Source of the DNA: Promethearchaeota archaeon
GTDB taxonomy: Archaea > Asgardarchaeota > Lokiarchaeia > Sigyniarchaeales > SOKP01
DNA: 64,000 bases
Direction of reading: 5' to 3'
Assembly (NCBI GenBank): GCA_019057865.1
Contig: JAHLWP010000003.1
Location: forward strand, 124,001-188,000
Made by a program: the position numbers and the translations under genes. Positions within the stretch are counted from its first letter, which is position 1, and every line of letters begins with the position of its first letter. The notes beneath the pieces are model-generated. The model saw only the letters and a list, made by a program, of their open reading frames with translations. It was not told the DNA's origin and did not search any database. Shown piece by piece: positions 45,458-54,097 of this stretch.

Positions 45458-45827
45458 AATTGATTATTTTTTTCGCTTGATTCATCGCTAATTCTGCTTC
45501 TTGTTTATGATAGGCTTTATGTGGTGCAATATTTGGAAGAGCATCAGGATAACGAGTTGTAATATAGTGTTTGTCAAGGCTTAGTGCTGTCCTTTCGATA
45601 TCTTCAAAATTTGCATTTTTTATATCTTTATATTTTTCTAAAAGAGAGTGAATAGAATGACCCCATCCATAGAGTTTATTATGATATAACAAGGCTTTCA
45701 CTGCTTTTTCTGCTGCTTGTTGACAATGAAAAACTACAGTATTGAATCTATCATTCTCAAATAAAATCTTAGCATTTTCTAAATCCCAGTTTGCTTCCTC
45801 TAGCCAATTGGCTATCCGTTCGTTCAT
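45411..45827 (-). CDS. HEPN-domain protein paired with MNT
   Basis: The 138-residue all-helical product reads NERIANWLEEANWDLENAKI, HCQQAAEKAVKALL and the YITTRYPDA motif common in archaeal HEPN. Together with MNT downstream it forms a two-gene toxin-antitoxin-like unit, common in archaea. The first of the pair, it overlaps MNT. An Rx4-6H ribonuclease motif is not clearly intact, so it may be inactive or divergent. Confidence 0.85.
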   Translation of the reverse strand: MNERIANWLEEANWDLENAKILFENDRFNTVVFHCQQAAEKAVKALLYHNKLYGWGHSIHSLLEKYKDIKNANFEDIERTALSLDKHYITTRYPDALPNIAPHKAYHKQEAELAMNQAKKIINFVNKEIKGNKENIRG

Positions 45828-46046
45828 AAAAGCGATTTTATTTTTTAAAAAGTTGTTCTATATTAAATATATCCTTTCAATTTTAAAAAACTAGGTAGAA
45901 AGAGAATTATGATTTGCTCTTTTTTCACAGAAAAAGTCTTCAAAAAGGTTTGAAATATTACTCAAATTTTATTTGAACGTTTATTTTATTTTTGTTCCTT
46001 AAATTTTTAAGATCTGACGCTTGAATATTATAAAGTGGTTAAGTAA

Positions 46047-46232
46047 AATATTGATATTATCAATATTTATGATATTGATATTAAAGGAGGATATTTAGGT
46101 TGTCTGCAGTGTGGGTATGATAATCAGTGTGTTTATAAAGATAAAGATGAATTTATGGAGTTTTGGAATCAAAAACTTAAAACTTCAGATATTTTGATTT
46201 TTGTAGGAAATATAAAAGAGGAAAATACCTGA
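46047..46232 (+). pseudogene. Fragment of a flavodoxin-fold NAD(P)H-dependent oxidoreductase
   Basis: The open frame reads IKGGYLGCLQCGYDNQCVYK, then DEFMEFWNQKLKTSDILIFV before a stop. This matches the Cys-rich middle of archaeal NADPH-dependent FMN reductase-like proteins, where LGCxxCG is followed by a YxDKDE helix and a DxxIFxG strand. Both ends are missing, no start codon exists, and its 3' end runs antisense into the small membrane gene. It is a decayed remnant. The region 45828-46046 holds nothing else I can support. Confidence 0.6.
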
Positions 46233-46472
46233 ATAAATTGAATCAATTATCCCAACAACACTATTCGCTACTGTATCTTTAGGAAATGTGTGCTTTAAAA
46301 CTGCAAAAAATGTACCTATGGCTCCAATAATAATGAGAAAAGTAATGAAAATTGAGCTAAACTGCATAATTCCAATATCAGAAAGTATATTAATGAGAAT
46401 AATAGGGAGAACTAAATAGAATACTGCTTTTAGTGTCCCATATATAATCATTTCTTTGATTTGAATTTTCAT
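46185..46472 (-). CDS. Small three-helix membrane protein
   Basis: The 95-residue product has three hydrophobic segments (about 10-30, 38-58 and 70-90) and no motif. Its 3' end overlaps the flavodoxin fragment antisense. Family unknown. Confidence 0.55.
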   Translation of the reverse strand: MKIQIKEMIIYGTLKAVFYLVLPIILINILSDIGIMQFSSIFITFLIIIGAIGTFFAVLKHTFPKDTVANSVVGIIDSIYSGIFLFYISYKNQNI

Positions 46473-46672
46473 TTACTCAAACCTTCATTTTTTGATTAGA
46501 TTAGCTTCTTAATTGATGTTTTGTGATAATAATTACTTAGTGGAAATTATCATTAATAAATAGATCTATTAAAAAAATTTCCATTTTCCCCCTAAATTTT
46601 TACTCTAATTAAATTTTTTAACTTAACATTCTTTATATTTTTACAATATATGTATAAGATTTGTTATAATTC

Positions 46673-47407
46673 ATGGAATCAATAAATAATCTTTTTAAAA
46701 AAGCTATAAAATCTAGAGATTCAGAAGAAATTAATGAATTTCTAATTGAATTAAGTAAAGATCCAGAAAAAGAATATCTTACATTTTTAAACTATTTCAT
46801 TGATAATATTAACCTCCCAATTTTTGAAAAAATTAAGATAAATTTAATTTTTGCATTGGGCGAAATTGGAGAAAAAGTCCAATTGGATGAGAGATATCTA
46901 AAATTCTTAGAAGAAATATATTACATATCTGATAGGTGGGTAAGAAATGAAATAATTCAGGCAATAGATAAAATTTCAAGAAAATCAGAATTGCCAGGAT
47001 ATCACCTCCAATTGATAAGATTTTCATTAATAGATGATTATGAACCAGTTGTTATTAATTCTTTAAAGATTTTACTTGGTTTACAAAATCTTCCTAATTT
47101 TATTTTGAAAAATGTCATACAAATTTTAAAATCTAAAAACTCTGAAATTATTCAGGAATGCTCCTTAATTTTACAAAAATTTATTCACGATTCAAATCAA
47201 TTATTTTTCTTATTAAATGATTCAGAGATGTATAAAAGTATTAAAAAGGGAACAATTCGATCTTTACTAATAGCTTACTTTAAATCAGTTATAAACCTAG
47301 AATCCTTCAAAAAAAAGATAGAAAACGCTAATTGGGATAAAGATTCTAAAGAGAGATACATTAAAGAAATTGATACTTATGAAAGAATTTTGCTAAAAAA
47401 TCTATAA
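46673..47407 (+). CDS. HEAT-like alpha-solenoid protein
   Basis: The 244-residue product has helical repeats: KINLIFALGEIGEKV, RWVRNEIIQAIDKISRKS, YEPVVINSLKILLGLQNLPN. About six repeats. It is convergent with the P-loop ATPase gene at 47418 (ten-base gap). A TATA-like CTTTATATTTTTA lies about 30-45 bases upstream of the ATG. A scaffold role is likely; partner unknown. Confidence 0.7.
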   Translation: MESINNLFKKAIKSRDSEEINEFLIELSKDPEKEYLTFLNYFIDNINLPIFEKIKINLIFALGEIGEKVQLDERYLKFLEEIYYISDRWVRNEIIQAIDKISRKSELPGYHLQLIRFSLIDDYEPVVINSLKILLGLQNLPNFILKNVIQILKSKNSEIIQECSLILQKFIHDSNQLFFLLNDSEMYKSIKKGTIRSLLIAYFKSVINLESFKKKIENANWDKDSKERYIKEIDTYERILLKNL

Positions 47408-47417
47408 TCTAATAGAT

Positions 47418-48647
47418 TTATTCATATTTTACAAGAATATCATCTAATTCTTCATAAGAAAAAATTATTTCATTAAATATTTTTATTAAAAATTTTATTA
47501 TTTCTCTCGGATTACCATTGGACTTATTGAATATATATTTTAAAACTTTTTCATTTAAAGGATAATAAGAATCTGGATTTTCCTTAAGAAATTCAACATA
47601 ATTTATATTTTCGAGGAATTGTTCCATTGCTTTCTTATAAAATTGGAACATATCTCGCTCATCCAAACCTAACATAAATAGAGGTTCTTTTAAGAAAAGT
47701 AAGAGTTTTCTATTCTTTTCTTCAATCATTTTTTTTATTTCTTCAAATGAATCAATTGATTTTAGGGTAATAATAGTTCTTATTCCATGTATCTCCTGTA
47801 AATTGAGAATTTTTCCAAATATTTTTTTAGCAGTCCTAATTTCGGGTAAAGAACGATTTTGCGTTCCATAAAGCCAACTTGGATCAAATACTTCTTCAAT
47901 TTCATCTGTTTCTTCTTCAGCAGCCTTCATCATAGAGAGAATTTTTTCAAAATCATCAATAAAAAGTACACTTCCTAATTTTGAATTTTCAATTAGAATT
48001 TTCAACATTAAAAATGAATTAACTTCTTTTCTTAAATCGTGTGTTAAATTTAATCTCGATAATTCTCTTACATCCATTAATTCTCCAAGAAACCACCTTT
48101 CAGCATCTATTTTTTTATAAGGATCTAATTGATGAGCTGTAATTGCATTTATTACATCTTTTAATGCAATTTCATCATCAAACATTGATGACCAATTTTC
48201 ACAAGCAGTTTTTCTTACTTTATTGATATCGGCTACATGAAAAAATCCAAATTTTCTCTCTAATGCACCCCAACTATTACATAATTGATTAGCAATGTAT
48301 CTTAATGGTTCAATTCCCAAATTTTCAATAAATTCTGAATATGTATTATAATAAAATTTCTTATATACATTCTCTAATGAAACATATACAGTATTATGAT
48401 AATATAATTTATTTTTTAGTGCCCAATATAAATGTGTCTTTCCAATTCCTACTCCTCCTATAATAGGTAGGATAAAATTTTCATTATTCTCAATTATATT
48501 TATTATTGATTCTAATAAATCCTGTCTTGATTGAACTAGACTAAGCTCTTCCTTAAACTCACCTGTAGATACAAATTTTTTAAAAGGGGAGCCAAGAATT
48601 TTTAAGAAATACAATAATTTTTGTTTAGTATTTTCGAAAAGTAGCAT
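47418..48647 (-). CDS. P-loop ATPase (AAA/STAND-like)
   Basis: The 409-residue product has Walker A GGVGIGKTH (about residues 64-72), Walker B SVLFIDDFE, and a C-terminal NGNPREIIKFL sensor-like motif typical of AAA+ and STAND ATPases. A long insert separates Walker A and B. N-terminal SRQDLLESIINII looks like the alpha helix of an ORC-like ATPase. No substrate-specific domain is recognised. The 48687 gene starts further upstream on the same strand and is a likely partner. Confidence 0.78.
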   Translation of the reverse strand: MLLFENTKQKLLYFLKILGSPFKKFVSTGEFKEELSLVQSRQDLLESIINIIENNENFILPIIGGVGIGKTHLYWALKNKLYYHNTVYVSLENVYKKFYYNTYSEFIENLGIEPLRYIANQLCNSWGALERKFGFFHVADINKVRKTACENWSSMFDDEIALKDVINAITAHQLDPYKKIDAERWFLGELMDVRELSRLNLTHDLRKEVNSFLMLKILIENSKLGSVLFIDDFEKILSMMKAAEEETDEIEEVFDPSWLYGTQNRSLPEIRTAKKIFGKILNLQEIHGIRTIITLKSIDSFEEIKKMIEEKNRKLLLFLKEPLFMLGLDERDMFQFYKKAMEQFLENINYVEFLKENPDSYYPLNEKVLKYIFNKSNGNPREIIKFLIKIFNEIIFSYEELDDILVKYE

Positions 48648-48686
48648 CTTAGTGATTCATAAAGATTTAAATTTTTAATTTTTATA

Positions 48687-49316
48687 TTAAGTAGTCTTGA
48701 GGGACTCACTTCCTAGGATTATTATAAAACCAACTACTTTATCATCTACATTAGCTAAAGGTTCAAAACTTATATTAAGATCCTCCTTTTGGTCTCGTCC
48801 TACAATTAAACAATCATAAAAGACAGGATCACCTTTATCATTAATTACAACTCTATCAGCAACTAGCATCCCATTTCTAATTAAAGCAACTGGATTTTTA
48901 AGAATTTCACCTTTAAAAAAATCAAGATGATTAATTCCTTGTTTATAATCATTTAAATACAATCCTGCAGTGTGTAAAAGAGTAATTGTAAACGGAAATG
49001 CGTCAGAGAATTGTCCTTCGCTATAAAGTTCCATAATATCATTTGGCATTAAAACACAATACTCCAAGGCAGAATCCTCCAGATTTTCCCAGGAGAAATC
49101 AGATTTCCTCGAATAAGCAATCTTCTTTTCAGATATATCTTCAAATCCAACTAATAAGCCTTGAGAAATATTAATTCCTTCAGAATCTGTAATTTTAATA
49201 TTATCTGAAAAGATAATTGAGTCTTCATATTTTGAAATAATTGAACCTGTAAATTCTCCAATAATTTTAATTTCATTTATGGAATCATATAAGATAATTT
49301 TATCTGTGTTATTCAT
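48687..49316 (-). CDS. Unknown beta-rich protein upstream of the ATPase gene
   Basis: The 209-residue product has many strands (IIGEFTGSIISKYEDSIIF, YCVLMPNDIMELY) and a C-terminal GFIIILGSES. The stop is about 40 bases before the ATPase start on the same strand, so it may be co-expressed. Family not recognised. Confidence 0.6.
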   Translation of the reverse strand: MNNTDKIILYDSINEIKIIGEFTGSIISKYEDSIIFSDNIKITDSEGINISQGLLVGFEDISEKKIAYSRKSDFSWENLEDSALEYCVLMPNDIMELYSEGQFSDAFPFTITLLHTAGLYLNDYKQGINHLDFFKGEILKNPVALIRNGMLVADRVVINDKGDPVFYDCLIVGRDQKEDLNISFEPLANVDDKVVGFIIILGSESLKTT

Positions 49317-49451
49317 TATCAGTACATTTATGATGATATATCGTATACATAATATTATGAACTCTGAATGTTACAACATTAATCTTATATATTAAACTTT
49401 CCATATAATTTTAGGTAGAATATATTTAATTAATAAGCAAATTTCAAAAAA

Positions 49452-50696
49452 ATGGGCTCAAATATCCTTTATCAAAACATTTCGGAGTTATCAAAAACAG
49501 ATTTATTACAAAGAGCACAAGAATTTATTTTTTCCACTGGATTAAATGATGGAGCATCTCAATTGTGTAAAGCCAATATGAAATATGGAATAGCACAATT
49601 TCAAATTATTCAAGAGAGATATGGATTTGAACCTAAAACAACGTTTATTTCTTCACCAGACGAGACAATTTCAAGAAATAATTTTCGATGGAACTCTGGT
49701 TTAGGATATGGAGGAAGATTAAATTGGGGATCTGGCAAGGAAAAATTGATATTTCTTAATATAAAACCTAATTGCTGTGGAATACTTATTGGAGGTATAA
49801 AAGAGGTTCCAGATCCATATGAAATAATCAAAAAGATCGATGATATAAAATCTAAAGAACTATACCATAATGATATCCTAATTAATTGGGATTATGGAAT
49901 ATCTAATCATTTTATTAATTGTCTAGAAACAAGAAATCTATCAGATATAGACATTCCTCCTTATATAATTATGATTCATGGATCTGCTCCGGAATTTAGA
50001 GATGATAAATATGGGATAGGACTTTATGTAGATAAATCGAAAACGTTAAAAGAAAGAGCAATTGAAGAGGATACTAAATTTGGAAAGCAATTCATTTTAT
50101 TAGATACTGATGCAAAGGAATATTCAAATTTTAATAATAAAGCTCTAGAATTTTCAAGTAAAAAAAGAGAAATTATAGCTGATAACTTGTGTGATTATGA
50201 CTATAAGGTTATTTGTAATCAACCCCATCAATTTCTAAAAGATTATAATAATATGTATTTAGGAAGCAATTGTACAGACACCAATTGTGAAATCATAACC
50301 TCTAATATATTTCCAACGACTCTTAGGCCAGATATTGCTGCTTATCTATTTAAAGGTAAAAAAAATTTAACTGAAACAACATTAAGGAATATAAATCTTT
50401 TAGACAGAGCAGAAAAATTAGAACTTTTGGATTTATTACAGAATTCGGATATATTACCTCACGGAGGTGGTTATCTTTTGTCTGATATTGTAGAAGTTCA
50501 AGATGTACTTGAATATAAAGATCAAAGATATTTTGTTACTTCTTTAAAATCAAATATAAGTAGATTGAAAATAATTAGAAATGTTAGAGAATTACAATTT
50601 GAGTATAGAGGGCGTGATATAATTCTCAAAACAATCCAATTGGACCTTGGAGAAATTATTGCTCGCTTAAATCCTTTATTCTCCTTAAAATTATAA
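49452..50696 (+). CDS. RtcB-like protein (possible RNA ligase relative)
   Basis: The 414-residue product has candidate metal residues in RtcB order: C108/C109 (PNCCG), H153 (SNHFI), H176 (MIHGSAP), H259 (QPHQF) and H337 (LPHGGGY, where RtcB carries its guanylated His). Length is below the 480 of RtcB and the RtcB Asp of DxxC is not seen. It may be a divergent paralog or unrelated. A TATA-like AATATATTTAATT lies about 20-30 bases before the ATG, so it is probably leaderless. Family call is inference. Confidence 0.5.
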   Translation: MGSNILYQNISELSKTDLLQRAQEFIFSTGLNDGASQLCKANMKYGIAQFQIIQERYGFEPKTTFISSPDETISRNNFRWNSGLGYGGRLNWGSGKEKLIFLNIKPNCCGILIGGIKEVPDPYEIIKKIDDIKSKELYHNDILINWDYGISNHFINCLETRNLSDIDIPPYIIMIHGSAPEFRDDKYGIGLYVDKSKTLKERAIEEDTKFGKQFILLDTDAKEYSNFNNKALEFSSKKREIIADNLCDYDYKVICNQPHQFLKDYNNMYLGSNCTDTNCEIITSNIFPTTLRPDIAAYLFKGKKNLTETTLRNINLLDRAEKLELLDLLQNSDILPHGGGYLLSDIVEVQDVLEYKDQRYFVTSLKSNISRLKIIRNVRELQFEYRGRDIILKTIQLDLGEIIARLNPLFSLKL

Positions 50697-50735
50697 ATTT
50701 AAAAAAAGAAAAAAATGGTAAAAATCTAAAATCTT

Positions 50736-52787
50736 TTATTCGACTTTAGCACCGGAAGGTAAATCTTTATCCGGTGTTAGTATAGATACTTTATCACCTT
50801 CCACAGCAGCAAGAAGCATGCCTTCGCTTAAAATTCCTCTTAATTTTCTTGGTTCTAAATTAGTTAAAATAACAATCTTTTTACCAATTAATTCATCAGC
50901 TTTATAGTGTTCTGCTAATCCGGCTACTAATGTTCTTTTTTCAGTTCCCAGATCAACAAAGAGTTTATAAAGCTTATCTGCTTTTGGAACTTTTTCAACT
51001 TTCTCAATTAAAGCAACCCTTATATCTAGTTTTTTAAAATCTTCATAAGAAACCAATTTTTTAACACCTTGTTTTCCTTTATTCTTTCTAATTTGACTTA
51101 GTTTTTCTCTTAATTCATTTATCTCTAATTTTTGGAAAATTGGCATTGGAACTTTAATTTTATGCCCTTCTTTAAGAGCATTCTCATTTATACTATTCCA
51201 TGACAATTGATTTAATTTTTCTGGAATATTTAAATAATCTAGAATTTTTTCGGATGTATCAGGAATGAATGGAGCTAATAAAATTGCTAAGGCATAAACA
51301 GCTTGGGCACATAAATTAAAGACATGTCCAGCAGCATTTTTATCTTTTTTTATCAAATGCCAAGGTGCCTTATTATTTAGGTAAACGTTTCCATCTCTTC
51401 CAAAATTAACAATTTCTCTTAACGCTCTTCTCAATTCAAATTTGTCTAATAATTCACCTACTAAATTACCTATCGATTTTAACCTAGTCACAAATTCTCT
51501 ATCAAGATCATCAAATCTTATCCTATTAGGAATTGTACTTTTGAATTGTTTATTTAAAAACGTCAATATTCGATGGATAAAATTTCCTATAACATCATTT
51601 AAAGTCTTGATGTTATTGGCAAATTCAGACCAAAGAAATGATGTATCACTTTTTTCAGGTCTATTATAAATCAAATTAAAACGCCAATAATCTAGTGGAG
51701 CTAATTCTAGTGCTTCATCAATCCATATTCCAACTCCTCTAGATTTTGAAAATTTATCATTTTCATACATCAACCATTCAGTTGATGAGACATTGTAAGG
51801 TAAGACTAACTTCTCTTTCTCGGTTTTATCATCATTGTAAGCCATTAATAAACCAGGAAATACAATCAAATGAAAAATTATATTATCCTTTCCAATAAAG
51901 TAAGCTGTTTTTGTATTATCATCTTTCCAAAAGTAATCAAATTTTTTTGGTTCATTTATCAATTTTTCTGCCCATTCTAAACAAGCACTTATATAGCCAA
52001 GTACCGCTTCAAACCACACATATATAGTCTTTCCTTCAGCTCCTTTAAATGGTGCTGGGATTCCCCATTCTAAATCTCGCGTAATTGCTCTTTCAGGAAG
52101 TCCTTCTGCAATACTATTTAAGCACATTTGTCGAGCATTTTGGGGGATAATCTCGTTATTTTCAATTAATTTTTTTAAACGCTCTTGTAGTTTGGGAAAA
52201 TTCATGTACCAATGTTTTGTTGATTGAATTTTAGGAGAATTACCACATATAGCGCATCTTGGTTTTTTTAATTCGAGAGGTGTTAACAACTTTTGGCAGT
52301 TATCACATTGATCTCCTCGTGCATCTTCAAAACCACAATGCGGACATATCCCTTCTACAAATCTATCTGGGAGAAAGAGATTATCTTTTTCACAATATAG
52401 CGATTCAATCTCTTTTTCTAAGATATATCCATTTTTTTGAACATCAAGATAAAACTCTTGAACAAATCTAATATGAGTAGGATTATGGGTGATTGTATAA
52501 TTATCATACGAAATTTTCCATTCTTTAAACAAATTTTTAGTGATTTCATGGTTTCTCGTAGCTAATTCTTCCACAGCTACATTCTGCTTTTTAGCTGCTA
52601 CAGCAACAGGAGTTCCATGGGAATCTGAGCCTGAAACAAAAACAACTTCATCTCCTTTTAATCTGAGATACCTAGCGAATATGTCTGCAGATAAAACGCT
52701 TCCAATCATAGTTCCTAAATGGGGAATAGCATTCACATAAGGCCAAGCTGAAGTGATGACCCATTTAGTTTTGTTAATCGTAGTCAA
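50736..52787 (-). CDS. metG: Methionyl-tRNA synthetase
   Basis: Charges tRNA-Met. The HIGH motif is seen as NAIPHLGTMIG (about residues 19-29) and KMSKS as NDKFSKSRGVG. Zinc cysteines occur in CPHCGFEDARGDQCDNC and CAICG. The C-terminal about 110 residues form a tRNA-binding EMAP/Trbp111-like domain (KLDIRVALIEKVEKVP, LVAGLAEHY, NLEPRKLRG). The 683-residue length is normal for archaeal MetG with the fused domain. ATG 52787 is the start. Confidence 0.97.
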   Translation of the reverse strand: MTTINKTKWVITSAWPYVNAIPHLGTMIGSVLSADIFARYLRLKGDEVVFVSGSDSHGTPVAVAAKKQNVAVEELATRNHEITKNLFKEWKISYDNYTITHNPTHIRFVQEFYLDVQKNGYILEKEIESLYCEKDNLFLPDRFVEGICPHCGFEDARGDQCDNCQKLLTPLELKKPRCAICGNSPKIQSTKHWYMNFPKLQERLKKLIENNEIIPQNARQMCLNSIAEGLPERAITRDLEWGIPAPFKGAEGKTIYVWFEAVLGYISACLEWAEKLINEPKKFDYFWKDDNTKTAYFIGKDNIIFHLIVFPGLLMAYNDDKTEKEKLVLPYNVSSTEWLMYENDKFSKSRGVGIWIDEALELAPLDYWRFNLIYNRPEKSDTSFLWSEFANNIKTLNDVIGNFIHRILTFLNKQFKSTIPNRIRFDDLDREFVTRLKSIGNLVGELLDKFELRRALREIVNFGRDGNVYLNNKAPWHLIKKDKNAAGHVFNLCAQAVYALAILLAPFIPDTSEKILDYLNIPEKLNQLSWNSINENALKEGHKIKVPMPIFQKLEINELREKLSQIRKNKGKQGVKKLVSYEDFKKLDIRVALIEKVEKVPKADKLYKLFVDLGTEKRTLVAGLAEHYKADELIGKKIVILTNLEPRKLRGILSEGMLLAAVEGDKVSILTPDKDLPSGAKVE

Positions 52788-52864
52788 TTTAAACTCACCT
52801 CTAATTCTGATTAATAAAAAGAAGGATCTCTTAAATATTTTAAATAAATGAAATTTAAAATGAT

Positions 52865-54046
52865 TTAGTCAAATGTAATTTTAGCACCACAATATCTGCA
52901 AGCTTTGATTTCATTTTTCATTTTTTCAAGACATGGTTCATGATAATAAGAATGACATATTTCACATTGATAGACTTTAAAATCTCCTAAAAAGATACTA
53001 TGGCAATATGAGCATGATTGATCGATTCTATCTACATTTTCTTCTGGAATTAATAACATCTCTGTAGTTTGGCTTATATTATCCTCTAATATTGTTATTT
53101 TTTGAGCACTCTCAGCTTTTTCTTCTAGTAGTTTTAGTGTGGATTTTGGCAATTCTAACAAAAAAAAACAAAAGGGGCATCGAAATACTTTTTCGGTATA
53201 TTCCGTTTTTTTTGCCCACATTGCAGCACAAGACAGATGCATAGGTCTACCACATGATGTGCAATATCTTCCTTCTGAAAAGAAGTCTGATCCTGTTATG
53301 GGAGCTTTAAGTGAATGGCATATTTGGCATTTCTGTTGACTTCGATCTTTTCCACTCATCATTAAACTAATTTCTAAGACAGTAGGTCTTCTCAAAGGAA
53401 GAGCAATTTCACTAATCAAGGGGGGAATTTTATCTTGCTTATCAGGAGAAAAGTAATCTATTTCATCTTTTAATTCTTTTTTTGAAGCGTAAGATTTTCC
53501 AGCATTTATTAGTTCTTTTGAATTATTGAAAAAGCCAAATTTTCCCTTCGTAATCTTAGTTATTCTTTCTAATATGCTCAATTGGTAATCTTGTGTCACC
53601 CCTAATTGGCAAACATCGATATATATTCCCAATCCTTTAGCAATATTAATAATTTGTTCTATCTTTATAGGATCAATTTGTAATTTATTATCACTTATTA
53701 TGAAAATCCTTGGCACTTTACCACTTATTTTTCGCATTTCTTCAATAAGCATTTGCATAGCAAAAGCTAATCCGTCATGTAAACGTCCTTTACCTGAGAT
53801 TTGAATTTTTGTCAAAGATTCTATTAATTTATCTGAATTGTAAGCAAAGGAGATTACCATTTTAGGAGCTTCCCCAAAAGTCAATATCGAAATCCTATCT
53901 TTTAAGTCAATTGATAATTTGGATTGAATAAAATTTCTAGCTGTCTGAAGTTCAACTATAAGTCTATTAGGTTTAAAGTCTCTTCTTAACATAGACCTTG
54001 AAGTATCAAGAAGAAGGACTGTATCCTCTATTTTAAAGTCTTGCAA
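52865..54046 (-). CDS. vWA domain with two tandem C4HC3 RING-like modules (Ssl1/p44- or Rpn10-like)
   Basis: The 393-residue product has a vWA domain (about 5-190): the MIDAS DTSRS (D14, S16, S18) and DFKPNRL (23-29) echo Ssl1/p44 and Rpn10 vWA domains. It then carries two zinc modules: C240, C243, C262, C265, H270, C273, C290, C293, then C345, C348, C361, C364, H369, C372, C383, C386. Both are C4HC3 with YHxxC- or MHxxC-type centres. vWA plus RING is the layout of the TFIIH subunit Ssl1. Whether it acts in transcription, repair or ubiquitin handling is unknown. Confidence 0.85.
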   Translation of the reverse strand: MQDFKIEDTVLLLDTSRSMLRRDFKPNRLIVELQTARNFIQSKLSIDLKDRISILTFGEAPKMVISFAYNSDKLIESLTKIQISGKGRLHDGLAFAMQMLIEEMRKISGKVPRIFIISDNKLQIDPIKIEQIINIAKGLGIYIDVCQLGVTQDYQLSILERITKITKGKFGFFNNSKELINAGKSYASKKELKDEIDYFSPDKQDKIPPLISEIALPLRRPTVLEISLMMSGKDRSQQKCQICHSLKAPITGSDFFSEGRYCTSCGRPMHLSCAAMWAKKTEYTEKVFRCPFCFFLLELPKSTLKLLEEKAESAQKITILEDNISQTTEMLLIPEENVDRIDQSCSYCHSIFLGDFKVYQCEICHSYYHEPCLEKMKNEIKACRYCGAKITFD

Positions 54047-54097
54047 ATTTTCTTCGATACCATTATTTAAATAAGAATTAAATTAGGAAAATTTTGT

